From positions 1 to 10,821 of the forward strand of contig NZ_JAWOBT010000071.1 in assembly GCF_046484155.1 (NCBI RefSeq): a stretch of 10,821 nt of DNA, read 5' to 3'. Below the pieces are notes generated by a model. It made no database searches, had not been told where the DNA came from, and saw only the letters and a program-made list of their open reading frames with translations. The position numbers and the translations under genes were made by a program. The stretch comes from Alkalibacterium sp046484155 (lineage in GTDB: Bacteria > Bacillota > Bacilli > Lactobacillales > Carnobacteriaceae_A). Shown here one piece after another: positions 1 through 7,552 of this stretch (positions are counted from its first letter, which is position 1; each line of letters starts with the position of its first letter).

Positions 1-232
1 CTCTGTCAGAAGCATTGGCCAAGTCAGCCACAACCAGCATCACTTTCGCATTCGGCCGCTCGCTTTCAATGGCTTCTTTCAGTTGGTTCAAGACCGTTTC
101 CTTTCTACCTGTGATCGTAACAGCCGCACCCATAGCAGCCAGCACCTTCGCCGTTTCGTAACCGATTCCGCCAGTGGCTCCTGTAATCAAAGCATGTTTA
201 CCCGTAAAAACGTCAGATGTAAAAATAGACAT
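1..232 (-). CDS. Short-chain dehydrogenase/reductase, N-terminal part (gene runs off the window edge)
   Basis: Only the first 77 codons are present; the rest lies beyond position 1. The N-terminus has the Rossmann nucleotide-binding motif of classical short-chain dehydrogenases, TGATGGIG at residues 17-24. This follows a first beta strand (HALIT) and precedes a helix (YETAKVLAAMG). The second strand ends in ITGRK (residues 40-44). An Arg-Lys here rather than an acidic residue usually goes with NADP(H) preference. A downstream ADLA (69-72) fits the conserved Asp that contacts the adenine ring. The start is the ATG at 232-230, preceded by a perfect AGGAGG (239-244) with a 6-nt gap. The catalytic Tyr-x-x-x-Lys and the substrate region are not visible, so the substrate cannot be named. 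The family assignment is firm; the specific function is unknown. Confidence 0.9.
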   Translation of the reverse strand, partial: MSIFTSDVFTGKHALITGATGGIGYETAKVLAAMGAAVTITGRKETVLNQLKEAIESERPNAKVMLVVADLANASDR

Positions 233-238
233 ACTATT

Positions 239-244
239 CCTCCT
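239..244 (-). promoter_or_regulatory. Ribosome binding site of the SDR gene
   Basis: On the minus strand this reads AGGAGG, six bases before the ATG at 232. It fixes the start of the partial dehydrogenase gene. Confidence 0.8.
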
Positions 245-297
245 AAGTTGTTTGATCTATTAGTGAAAAAATCTATTAAGCACTTCTTCTGAATACA

Positions 298-335
298 CGT
301 GATCAATAATACCGTTACCAGCTTATTTGATCACG
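298..335. repeat. Inverted repeat/hairpin between the YczE-like and SDR genes
   Basis: CGTGATCA (298-305) is matched exactly by its reverse complement TGATCACG (328-335). ATAA (306-309) and TTAT (323-326) extend the stem with a single bulged base (327), giving 12 pairs around a 13-base loop. No T-run follows on either strand, so it is not a normal intrinsic terminator. It lies just downstream of the YczE-like gene and upstream of the SDR gene, both read leftward. It could be an operator, a transcript 3' structure or an imperfect terminator. Confidence 0.5.
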
Positions 336-368
336 CTGATGCACTGAACAGGTTTCAAAGGAAATAAA

Positions 369-1022
369 TTAAATTCGTATTTCCTCAATAATTCCTCTCT
401 TCGATAATACTGGATGAACTTTCTCGATGAAAAACCCCATTAAAGGCCCAAATATCAGCATCCCTATAATTGTCCCTTCTCTAACTGATGGGACCAAGCC
501 AAATATAAGTGTTAAGGCAACTGAAATAACTACAAACAGAATATCAGCTATCTGTCTGATCACAGCAAACTTTAACGGAACTTTCTTCGACAATACCATA
601 CAGAAACTTTCTATAGGAAATGTAACAAGGTTCAGCATCATTACCATACTTACAGAAAAAATCGCTAAGACTAAAGCTAAGATGAAAATTATCAGAGATA
701 TCACATAACTATTAAACTCAACAGATGCAAATAAATTATAATAAAAATAATTGACCAGCACACCAATTAATATACTTAAAGGGATTTGCAGTAAACGGTT
801 AAAGCCAAAATCCTTTTTCAGAATGATCAACTGACCTATCACACAGGACAAGTTCAATATCATAGAAACGGTCCCGATTCTTATACCTGACAGTAATGAT
901 AATGATTGGATCAAGGCATCAAAAGGCCCCAATCCCACAGAAGCTTTAAGCATAAACGTAATCGCTAAAGCCACCCCAGCTGAGAAAAGCGATAGCAAAG
1001 CGTACCCTTTGTAATTTATCAT
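369..1022 (-). CDS. YczE/YitT-like integral membrane protein
   Basis: This 217-residue, highly hydrophobic protein has about five to six membrane-spanning segments. An early helix ends in MLKASVGLGPFDALIQSLS, typical of the YczE/YyaS/YitT family of Bacillota membrane proteins. I assign it by that segment and by overall length and topology. Molecular function in this family is poorly established. The frame is open from a GTG at 1037, but the best start is the ATG at 1022 (MINYKGYALLS). It has TGTGGAG upstream with a 9-base gap, whereas the ATG at 1031 abuts that motif directly. The gene lies 174 bases downstream of the yfhO-like gene on the same strand, but it appears to have its own promoter at 1070-1097, so it is probably not strictly part of that operon. 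Confidence 0.75.
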   Translation of the reverse strand: MINYKGYALLSLFSAGVALAITFMLKASVGLGPFDALIQSLSLLSGIRIGTVSMILNLSCVIGQLIILKKDFGFNRLLQIPLSILIGVLVNYFYYNLFASVEFNSYVISLIIFILALVLAIFSVSMVMMLNLVTFPIESFCMVLSKKVPLKFAVIRQIADILFVVISVALTLIFGLVPSVREGTIIGMLIFGPLMGFFIEKVHPVLSKRGIIEEIRI

Positions 1023-1069
1023 TGTCTTCATCTCCACACACGTGTATTTGTTGTTATGATTCTATTAAA

Positions 1070-1097
1070 ATTATATTGAGGGGTGAGTCATAGTCAG
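1070..1097 (-). promoter_or_regulatory. Putative sigma-A promoter of the YczE-like gene
   Basis: On the minus strand a perfect TATAAT (1070-1075) is preceded at 16-bp spacing by CTGACT (1092-1097), a four-of-six match to TTGACA. The -10 lies about 48 bases before the ATG at 1022. The -10 is convincing and the -35 is moderate. Confidence 0.45.
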
Positions 1098-1135
1098 TTT
1101 AGCACATATAGACACATTGTTCTCCCTCGATTTCT

Positions 1136-1151
1136 ATACAATATATTGTAT
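1136..1151. promoter_or_regulatory. Perfect 16-bp palindrome, operator candidate
   Basis: ATACAATATATTGTAT is its own reverse complement over all 16 bases. It lies upstream of the predicted promoter of the YczE-like gene (1070-1097) and 46 bp beyond the stop of the yfhO-like gene. The TTGTAT half-site form and the length resemble binding sites of dimeric repressors such as MarR, TetR or GntR types. No regulator gene is visible nearby, so the role is inferred. Confidence 0.4.
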
Positions 1152-1196
1152 GCTTTTGACCGGTTAGTTAGAATAAAAAAATCAAACTGTTCCTAT

Positions 1197-3947
1197 CTAA
1201 TCATTACTTTTTATACTATTCGTTTTGCTCCATCTTTTCATATTGAGGGCGGCTAAAATAATCCCTACTAGAGTTAGACCCATACTCATTCGTAAATATG
1301 GCGTACGATACGTGAACTCTATGTTGTTCTCTCCAGCAGTCAGCTCGACCCCTACGAAGCCTAAATTCGTTTTTAACACGTCACTTTCTTCACCGTTAAC
1401 GACTGCTGACCATCCTGTGGAAAAGGGAATAGCGGTAACCAAAATTTCGTTTGCGTCAGCAGTTATTTCTCCTTCTAACCTTTCATCTGAGAAAACATGA
1501 ATATCTAAAGCTCGTGCTCTTTTTTCAGCAGCGATGCGTTCGTCTTCTTGAGCACTGACAGGTACGGCATAAACGGTTATCTCATCTAAGGCATATATTC
1601 CAGGCTGATCCACGACAATTTCCACTTGCTCTTTTTCATCTTTTTCTGTCACGTAGCCCATATTAAACAGCATATGCTCCCGATGGAAAAATGAGCTGAA
1701 ACTGTATTGATCTGACTGATAAATACTTTTCCTCTGGTGACCATCGTTCACTGCTAAACGATAATTCGTTGATTGACGCAGCCATGGTGATTGTTCAAAT
1801 GGACGGTAGTCTAACCCGTCTAAACGGATAAACCACTCGTGTCCGATCAGTTCATTAGGATTTTCTAAAACGATCGTAAACTGTGTGTTTTCTTCCTCGA
1901 TTCGAATAGCATCATCAGGTAGAATGATTGTTTCATTCTCATCGTTCTTCACTTCAAAAAGCACCTTTTTCACGTCACTTTCATTAGACGATTTTTCCAG
2001 TGATAATTCCTGATAGACACTTTCTTCCAGGACTACATTTCTAACTAAAGTGGCTTCTCTTTCCACTGCATTCAGTTCCATAAAATCATTCTCTGGGAGG
2101 GCATTCCCGATAGCATATGCAAAAGGGTAAGCATCCGTAGTTTCAGCTAAAATGTACTGCTCATTTTTGTTGTTGCTCAATTCTTCAACTACTTCATACC
2201 CAAAAGGAAGATACGACTCATTCTCGGAATCCGTAATGACGTAACGAACGCCTAATAAATGATTGGCTACACGTCTGTCGTCGATACCGTTTCTAAGGGG
2301 TTGAATGATCTGAAACCCTGCCGTTTCAATCGCTTCTGCAAAATCGGCGACATAGCCATTCGTAATGGATAAATAGGAATTCAGTCCCATTACATCTAAG
2401 TATAAAAATTGGTTTCTCACATGGCTATCCTGAGAAGTGACTCCCACACGGTATGGGTCTAAGCCTCTGTCTGGTAAGTATTCTGGTCCATCCGCTAATA
2501 CCTGCTGATATGCTTCTTCAGCTGTTCCATATTCAATAGAACTGTCCATTACATTCATGCCAAATGGGTAATAATAGTACAAGGCATTGGCAGTCAAATT
2601 CAACATAACTAGAGCTATCACTAAGCGATTTTCATTGAGATAAGAGAGTTTTTTATCTGATGGCAGCTTAAGATATCCCCATATTCCCCAGCCTAAAGCA
2701 ATCGGAAAAAGCATATAAGGAATCGACCAATCAACAAAAACCCACGAAATGAAGGGAAATACAGAAAACAGAATCAGTACCCTCTTCATTTTCTGCAAGT
2801 AGTCAGTATCCATGTGTTCACGGTGGTCCAAAAAGTGAGCTAGAGCCAGTGAAAAGAAGAAAGCCAATGAAAACGAAAAGCGATTATAAGGTCCAGAGAA
2901 ACCGTTCATCATCGACCCGAAAAAAGGAAACAATGCGAGTATGAATAATATGATAACCGTCGTTCGAATAAATCGATAGTCTGGTTTTTTCCAGATGTAC
3001 ACAAATCCAAATACTGACAGGATAGGAAATCCTCCGATAAGCCAAAAGTAACTTCCGGGACTGACTGTATGCTGGACCAAAGCTAAATAATACTCCAGCG
3101 GATAAAACAGAAGATTGATGCCTATCTCTCCTGATTGACGAGAAGAATCCAAAAATCCAAGAACCATAGGCAAGAAAAGGCTAGCTGAGATCAACAAGCC
3201 GACACTATAGGCATAAGCTGCCTTCAGAAAGACCTTTGTAAATGATACCCAGTCCCATTTTTTGTTAAGATACGCAAACCGGACCAGCGCGTATAGAACA
3301 GTTAAAAGAGTTAATTTATAAAAGAAATAAAAATTACTTAACGCACTTATCGTCACTGCCACCATAAACAAACGATTGGATCCACCTTTTAGAATCTTCT
3401 CAATCCCTAAACTTAAAAGAGGGTACCAGATTAAAGGCAACAAAAAGAACGGATGGCGTATCACATTAAAAATAACGAAATGTGTAAATGCGTATGCAAT
3501 CGCTGCAGCCAAACCGGAATGATGAGAGAGATGCTGACTTCGAAGAAAGAATAAAAAACTGATCCCGATTGCCCATATACGTAGCAGAATAAGGATGTGG
3601 TAAGCAGCTTCCATTAAATGAGTTGGGAAAAGTAACCCTAAATAAACAAATGGATCTCCGATAGCATAATATCCGTAGGAATAAAGAACATCTGCACCTA
3701 GACCGATATTCCAATCCCATAAGGATATACTGCCTTCGTTAATCGATACTCTAATTTCAGAAATATAATCAAAGAACAACTGATAATGCTGTGTAAAGCC
3801 ATCTCTTTCCCAAATGAAGGACGTGTTAGTCCAAACAAAGTAGCTATAGATCGAACAAACCATTACGAGAAAAAGTCCGGTATATACTATAAACGTGCGA
3901 GATGTGATGTTTCTTTTATCTGTCGATTTCCTCGTTTCTTCATGCAT
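1197..3947 (-). CDS. yfhO: YfhO-family membrane glycosyltransferase
   Basis: This is a 916-residue protein. It has a short cytoplasmic N-terminus, a dozen or so membrane helices over roughly residues 20-460, a long extracytoplasmic region (about 470-880) rich in acidic residues, and a final helix near the C-terminus (YLRMSMGLTLVGIILAAL). This is the layout of the YfhO family, the GT-C-like enzymes that transfer a sugar from a lipid carrier to lipoteichoic acid outside the cell in Bacillus and Listeria. The loop WERDGFTQHYQ near residue 45, just after the first helix, is the type of early extracytoplasmic acidic loop that carries catalytic Asp in GT-C enzymes. The frame is open to 3989, but GAGG seven bases before the ATG at 3947 (MHEETRKS) makes that the start, overlapping the GtrA-like stop by 8 bases. 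It is the last gene of the operon. I found no convincing terminator after it. Confidence 0.88.
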   Translation of the reverse strand: MHEETRKSTDKRNITSRTFIVYTGLFLVMVCSIYSYFVWTNTSFIWERDGFTQHYQLFFDYISEIRVSINEGSISLWDWNIGLGADVLYSYGYYAIGDPFVYLGLLFPTHLMEAAYHILILLRIWAIGISFLFFLRSQHLSHHSGLAAAIAYAFTHFVIFNVIRHPFFLLPLIWYPLLSLGIEKILKGGSNRLFMVAVTISALSNFYFFYKLTLLTVLYALVRFAYLNKKWDWVSFTKVFLKAAYAYSVGLLISASLFLPMVLGFLDSSRQSGEIGINLLFYPLEYYLALVQHTVSPGSYFWLIGGFPILSVFGFVYIWKKPDYRFIRTTVIILFILALFPFFGSMMNGFSGPYNRFSFSLAFFFSLALAHFLDHREHMDTDYLQKMKRVLILFSVFPFISWVFVDWSIPYMLFPIALGWGIWGYLKLPSDKKLSYLNENRLVIALVMLNLTANALYYYYPFGMNVMDSSIEYGTAEEAYQQVLADGPEYLPDRGLDPYRVGVTSQDSHVRNQFLYLDVMGLNSYLSITNGYVADFAEAIETAGFQIIQPLRNGIDDRRVANHLLGVRYVITDSENESYLPFGYEVVEELSNNKNEQYILAETTDAYPFAYAIGNALPENDFMELNAVEREATLVRNVVLEESVYQELSLEKSSNESDVKKVLFEVKNDENETIILPDDAIRIEEENTQFTIVLENPNELIGHEWFIRLDGLDYRPFEQSPWLRQSTNYRLAVNDGHQRKSIYQSDQYSFSSFFHREHMLFNMGYVTEKDEKEQVEIVVDQPGIYALDEITVYAVPVSAQEDERIAAEKRARALDIHVFSDERLEGEITADANEILVTAIPFSTGWSAVVNGEESDVLKTNLGFVGVELTAGENNIEFTYRTPYLRMSMGLTLVGIILAALNMKRWSKTNSIKSND

Positions 3948-4356
3948 GTGTATTCCTCTTTCTAAAAACAATAAATTTACTGAACGCATAATTGAGCAGA
4001 ACGACGACGACTTCGGTCAATAGTTTAGATACATTGGTGTTGATGTCGAAATAGGCAACCAAAACCCACATACTTAACATGTCATAGAATCCAGAACCCA
4101 AACGAAAGCCAACAAATAAAGTGAACTCTCTAAATAACATTTTGCGATCCGCTGTTTGGGATTTAAAAACATATTTTTTGTTCATGTAAAAAGAAAAGAG
4201 AATTGCCACAATAATAGATAATGCATTGGCAATTAAATAAGAGATACCAATAACACTATCGAACAGGTAAAATATGGAAAAATTAACAATCGTTGTCAGT
4301 ACACCAAAAAAAATATAATCGATCCACTGATGGTACTTTGAATACAGTTGCTTCAT
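3940..4356 (-). CDS. gtcA: GtrA/GtcA-family lipid-linked sugar flippase
   Basis: This 138-residue protein has four predicted membrane helices and matches the GtrA family in size and pattern. The first helix is IDYIFFGVLTTIVNFSIFYLF and the second lies in SYLIANALSIIVAILFSFYM. A basic NKKYVFKS follows the second helix, and the C-terminal helix VVVLLNYAFSKFIVFRKR ends in the F-x-VFR-type sequence typical of the family. GtrA proteins are thought to flip undecaprenyl-phosphate sugars from the inner to the outer face of the membrane. In Listeria and Bacillus the homologue GtcA is needed for lipoteichoic and wall teichoic acid glycosylation. It sits between the GT2 and YfhO-like genes. Its ATG overlaps the GT2 stop by 4 bases (4353-4356) and its stop overlaps the yfhO start, so the three are translationally coupled. 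Confidence 0.88.
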   Translation of the reverse strand: MKQLYSKYHQWIDYIFFGVLTTIVNFSIFYLFDSVIGISYLIANALSIIVAILFSFYMNKKYVFKSQTADRKMLFREFTLFVGFRLGSGFYDMLSMWVLVAYFDINTNVSKLLTEVVVVLLNYAFSKFIVFRKRNTHA

Positions 4357-5318
4357 GCCTTATCTTCCTTACTCTTCTCTATATTTGAGTCATTACCTGA
4401 TTTTTCGCGAATAAAATAAGGGGGTCTATTCTTGGTCTCAATGAACACTCTCCCTAAATACTCACCCATCACACCAAGTGAAATCAATTGAATACCCCCG
4501 AGAAACAGAATGCCTGCTAAAAGCGTTGGATAACCCGCCGCGTCCGTTCCCCAAAAAAGGGTTTTCATTATTTCAATAAGCAAAAACACAAATGAAAAGA
4601 ACGAGATTACAAATCCGACATAAGACCAGACCCTCAGTGGTATAGTGCTGTATGAAGTGATTCCATCTAAAGCCAATTTAAACAGCTTCGAAAAATCCCA
4701 CTTTGTCTGCCCCGCTGCGCGTTCATCTGCCACATAAGTTAGTTTTTTCTTTTTAAATCCGATCCATCCATACATTCCTTTTGTGTATCGTTCACTCTCA
4801 CGTAATTCTCGCAGTGCTTGAACACATTTTTTATCGAGCAAACGGAAATCACCGGCCAACGGAAAAACTTTTTCAGTCGTCATTTTCTGGATCACCTTAT
4901 AATACACCCTTGAAGTCCAATCTTTGAATTTACTCTCACCTTCTCTATCCACTCGAACAGCATATACATCATCGTAGCCTTTTTTCCACCACTTCACCAT
5001 TTCCAATATCAACTCAGGTGGTTGTTGTAAATCTCCATCAATAACTACCACTGCATCGCCATCTGCATAATCAAATCCTGCCAGCATCGCCAATTCTTTG
5101 CCAAAATTTCTTGATAAATCGACGTAATTTACTCTCGGATCTGTTTTTCTTGTTTCTTTGATTATTTCTAATGTCTGATCTTCACTTCCATCATTTATAA
5201 ATAAAAAGTCGCACTTAATGTTGGTTAGGCTTTTACTCATGTTGTCCAATCGGCGAACTAATTGAGGTAGTGCTTCTTCTTCATTATAAACAGGAATCAC
5301 TATAGTTATTGTTTTCAT
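4353..5318 (-). CDS. csbB: CsbB-like polyprenyl-phosphate glycosyltransferase (GT2)
   Basis: This 321-residue family 2 glycosyltransferase has a cytoplasmic GT-A domain and two C-terminal membrane helices (about 228-250 and 262-288). Motifs seen are VIPVYNEEE (7-15), FINDGSED (40-47), LSRNFGKE (68-75), the metal-binding DGD (94-96) followed by LQQPPE, and GDFRLLD (156-162). The second helix ends in GVMGEYLGR, as in the GtrB/CsbB/YkoT group. Family knowledge says such enzymes load a sugar from UDP-sugar onto undecaprenyl phosphate. In Bacillus subtilis CsbB does this with GlcNAc for YfhO. The start is supported by TGGAGG six bases upstream of the ATG. It is the first gene of the operon. The sugar is inferred from homology; GlcNAc is likely but not shown. 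Confidence 0.9.
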   Translation of the reverse strand: MKTITIVIPVYNEEEALPQLVRRLDNMSKSLTNIKCDFLFINDGSEDQTLEIIKETRKTDPRVNYVDLSRNFGKELAMLAGFDYADGDAVVVIDGDLQQPPELILEMVKWWKKGYDDVYAVRVDREGESKFKDWTSRVYYKVIQKMTTEKVFPLAGDFRLLDKKCVQALRELRESERYTKGMYGWIGFKKKKLTYVADERAAGQTKWDFSKLFKLALDGITSYSTIPLRVWSYVGFVISFFSFVFLLIEIMKTLFWGTDAAGYPTLLAGILFLGGIQLISLGVMGEYLGRVFIETKNRPPYFIREKSGNDSNIEKSKEDKA

Positions 5319-5365
5319 CTTTTCCTCCAGAATTTTACTCGCTGACCTTTTAAATTATTCCCTTT

Positions 5366-5374
5366 ATTGTATCA
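5366..5374 (-). promoter_or_regulatory. Putative extended -10 promoter of the csbB-gtcA-yfhO operon
   Basis: The minus strand reads TGATACAAT, an extended -10 (TG, one base, TACAAT), 48 bases before the csbB-like ATG. No good -35 stands 16-18 bases upstream, which is usual for extended -10 promoters. No sigma-B-type sequence was recognised, although csbB in Bacillus is stress controlled. Confidence 0.4.
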
Positions 5375-5622
5375 TGATGTCTTAGAAATTGCTTTTTATA
5401 CAATTATTGCAAGAAAATTCCAATGACTTGATGCTACAAAATACTTTTATTACATCAAAACATTTTCCATTTTGCGCTTATAATCATTTCTAAAACTTCA
5501 TCAGACGTATCTGGATACTCTATCGGAGTATAAAAATCACATTTCATTTTCAGACTTTATAATGCTCATAAGGTGTATCAATTTTTCAAGTAAACAAATG
5601 TCATAGTCATCTGTTAGATTTC

Positions 5623-5651
5623 TTGTTTTAAAAATTATTAATCAGTATACT
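5623..5651 (+). promoter_or_regulatory. Promoter of the YghU-like GST gene
   Basis: TTGTTT (5623-5628) and TATACT (5646-5651) are separated by exactly 17 bp, a good sigma-A arrangement. Transcription would start near 5658, giving a very short leader containing the AGGAG at 5660-5664. Confidence 0.6.
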
Positions 5652-5653
5652 GA
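5642..5653. promoter_or_regulatory. Perfect 12-bp palindrome over the GST -10 box
   Basis: TCAGTATACTGA is self-complementary and completely covers the TATACT -10 of the GST promoter. A dimeric repressor bound here would block RNA polymerase. MarR/HxlR-type redox regulators often control such genes, but that link is inference. Confidence 0.45.
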
Positions 5654-5673
5654 ATATAAAAGGAGCGGATACG

Positions 5674-6459
5674 ATGTCAAACTATAAAACACCTAAAGTA
5701 TGGGAATGGAATCAGAAAGAAAAGAATAAATTTGGTAACCAGCCTGTCGCAGGAAGTCGATTTGAACAAACACTTCCAGTTGGTGAACATCCCTTGCAAG
5801 TCTATTCATTAGGCACACCTAATGGCATAAAGGTAGCGATCATGCTGGAAGAGCTGAAAGAAGCCGGCGTCATGGAAGCTCAGTATGACTTATATAAAAT
5901 TGATATAACAAATGGTGATCAGTTCGGGAGTGACTTTGTTGAAATCAATCCCAACTCGAAAATACCGGCGATGATGGATCATTCACAGGACGAACCGGTT
6001 CGTGTGTTTGAATCAGTCAACATTTTATTATATTTAGCTGAAAAATTTGGACAGTTTGTCCCGACTTCACTGGCTGAGAGAACGGAACTGATGAACTGGC
6101 TGTTCTGGCAAACAGGGGCTGCACCCTATCTAGGTGGCGGCTTTGGTCACTTCTACGCCTACGCACCCTTTGCACAAGAGTACCCGATCAATCGGTTCAC
6201 CATGGAAACCAAACGCCAGCTGGATCTGCTCGATAGACACTTAGCCGACAAGGAATACATCAATGGCGACGAGTATACCATTGCGGACATGGCAATCTGG
6301 CCTTGGTACGGGCGTCTGGTTCAAGGCGACTTGTACGGCGATGCCGCTGCGTTTCTAAAAGCTGATGAATACACGAACTTGAAAGAATGGGCTGACCGAA
6401 TCGGTGAAAGACCTGCAGTCAAACGTGCACTGGATCTAGAATACAAAGATATAAAATAA
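5674..6459 (+). CDS. yghU: YghU-type glutathione S-transferase homologue
   Basis: This 261-residue protein closely resembles Escherichia coli YghU, as I remember that sequence. Shared blocks include TLPVGEHPLQVYSLGTPNG (about 34-52), VAIMLEEL, NPNSKIPAM (about 92-100), RVFESVNILLYLAEKFG (about 109-125), MNWLFWQTGAAPYLGGGFGHFYAYAP (about 142-167), NRFTMETKRQLDLLDRHLA, and DEYTIADMAIWPWYGRLV. It therefore has an N-terminal thioredoxin-like glutathione-binding domain and an all-helical C-terminal domain. YghU is a Nu-class enzyme with disulfide-bond reductase activity on glutathione-type substrates. Relative to YghU it lacks about 25 C-terminal residues. It is a single gene with its own promoter and terminator. 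AGGAG sits nine bases upstream of the ATG. The central part looks more GC-rich than its neighbours, a possible sign of transfer, but I did not compute this. Confidence 0.92.
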   Translation: MSNYKTPKVWEWNQKEKNKFGNQPVAGSRFEQTLPVGEHPLQVYSLGTPNGIKVAIMLEELKEAGVMEAQYDLYKIDITNGDQFGSDFVEINPNSKIPAMMDHSQDEPVRVFESVNILLYLAEKFGQFVPTSLAERTELMNWLFWQTGAAPYLGGGFGHFYAYAPFAQEYPINRFTMETKRQLDLLDRHLADKEYINGDEYTIADMAIWPWYGRLVQGDLYGDAAAFLKADEYTNLKEWADRIGERPAVKRALDLEYKDIK

Positions 6460-6478
6460 AAACTCATATTTATTGGAG

Positions 6479-6516
6479 AAAAACTCGAAGTGTCGATTAC
6501 GACACTTCGAGTTTTT
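6479..6516. terminator. Bidirectional intrinsic terminator between convergent genes
   Basis: A perfect 17-bp stem (6479-6495 with 6500-6516) encloses an ATTA loop. The stem is A5 at its left foot and T5 at its right foot, so it can terminate transcription from both sides. It serves the GST gene (+) and the DMT permease gene (-), whose stop codons lie 20 and 12 bases away. Confidence 0.92.
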
Positions 6517-6527
6517 ATTTACCAGCT

Positions 6528-7439
6528 TTAAATATTGATCAAAATGAGTGCGATAATGGTCATTGCGATGGCCAGCTGATTCTTCCGCGCGATTTTTTCT
6601 CTATAAATGAGTAAGCCGCCTATATTTATCAATACGATACTCCCGGCACTGTAGATAGGAAAAGCCACTGAGGTCTTCAGTGTATCCAAAGACAGAATCA
6701 GAAAGTAAGATGAAAACAAATTAGGGATGCCTACTGCAAAGCCCGTTAGTATATCTTTAAGTGTTGCCTTCCCCTTTGTATTCATAGTGTACGTCACACT
6801 AATCAAAAAGGCGACGAAAAATACTGCAAATAAAAAAACATCTTTATAATCGTTCAAGGCATACTTCTGATAAATCTTGTTTGAAAATTCTGCCATTCCA
6901 CCAAAGATAAAAAGAAGTAACAGTGTTGGTTTAAAATCAAATGTTTTGATAGACTTTTTAGACAAATTGATAACAACGATCGATACTAATGATAATAGAA
7001 TGCCTATCCACTGAATAGATGTCGGAAATTCTCTCCAGATAAGTATTGAAAAAATCATTGGAATAAGTATGCCTAACTTTGCTAGCGTTCCAGATATCCC
7101 TACCCCATTGTCTCTCACACTTTTTTGATAATAGACAAACGATAGGAAAAAGAAAACACCTGCTATTCCGCCGACAATGATTCCCCAGATAATACTTGAA
7201 TACGGTGATAAAATGTACTGATCGTTTCCCATCAATAAAATTAATTCATCTATAAAAGGAATTTCTCGGGGAACGCCATTCAAGATTCCCTGGTACATAA
7301 TCATGATTAAGCTCGTTACAAATGCAATAAAATAATTGGCACTTGTGATGACGTATCTATTTGAATCTGTATTTTCCGTATATTTAAAAATGAGTGCAAT
7401 GGACGCACTGCATAAAATGGCTAAAAACAAATAAAACAT
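6528..7439 (-). CDS. DMT-superfamily (EamA-like) permease
   Basis: This 303-residue protein has about ten hydrophobic helices arranged as two similar halves, the layout of the drug/metabolite transporter superfamily. In the first half, KSVRDNGVGISGTLAKLGILIPMIFSILIWREFPTSIQWIGILLSLVSIVVINL matches the usual helix-loop pattern, in which a helix is followed by a short charged turn (WREFPT) and a last helix. The second half repeats it: SVAFPIYSAGSIVLINIGGLLIYREKIARKNQLAIAMTIIALILINI. The substrate cannot be deduced. The frame is open to 7472, but AAGGAGG (7444-7450) just before the ATG at 7439 (MFYLFLAIL) sets the start. It is a single gene with an extended -10 promoter at 7511-7519, and it shares the terminator at 6479-6516 with the convergent GST gene. 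Confidence 0.85.
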   Translation of the reverse strand: MFYLFLAILCSASIALIFKYTENTDSNRYVITSANYFIAFVTSLIMIMYQGILNGVPREIPFIDELILLMGNDQYILSPYSSIIWGIIVGGIAGVFFFLSFVYYQKSVRDNGVGISGTLAKLGILIPMIFSILIWREFPTSIQWIGILLSLVSIVVINLSKKSIKTFDFKPTLLLLFIFGGMAEFSNKIYQKYALNDYKDVFLFAVFFVAFLISVTYTMNTKGKATLKDILTGFAVGIPNLFSSYFLILSLDTLKTSVAFPIYSAGSIVLINIGGLLIYREKIARKNQLAIAMTIIALILINI

Positions 7440-7510
7440 AACTCCTCCTTTTAAATAGCTGCAACTTCTCACTCTAGTTTAATTGGAAAGCTTCAGTTAT
7501 TCTATTTTTA

Positions 7511-7519
7511 AGTATACCA
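7511..7519 (-). promoter_or_regulatory. Putative extended -10 promoter of the DMT permease gene
   Basis: The minus strand reads TGGTATACT: an extended TG, one base, then TATACT. It lies about 72 bases upstream of the ATG at 7439. No clear -35 was found. Confidence 0.45.
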
Positions 7520-7552
7520 TCTAAAGGAAACCAAGTAATCCTGATCTTAATT

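Larger units (their letters stand above)
5319..5673. other. Divergent intergenic region between the csbB-like and GST genes
   Basis: This 355-base AT-rich stretch contains the operon promoter candidate at 5366-5374 and the GST promoter and palindrome at 5623-5653. The middle (5380-5600) holds no gene I can support. Its only sizeable minus-strand frame is 30 codons without a ribosome binding site. Confidence 0.7.

Noticed and set aside
292..1050. AATACACGTG occurring upstream of both the SDR and YczE-like genes
   Set aside because: The 10-base match is in opposite orientations (292-301 plus strand, 1041-1050 minus strand) and at different distances from the starts, so a shared regulatory site is not supported.
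3466..3720. 84-codon minus-strand frame
   Set aside because: It lies inside the yfhO-like gene in another frame and has no ribosome binding site or coding character.
5455..5547. 30-codon minus-strand frame (MKCDFYTPIEYPDTSDEV...) between the csbB-like and GST genes
   Set aside because: It has no ribosome binding site, no recognisable family and too short a length. It may be a gene remnant but cannot be supported.
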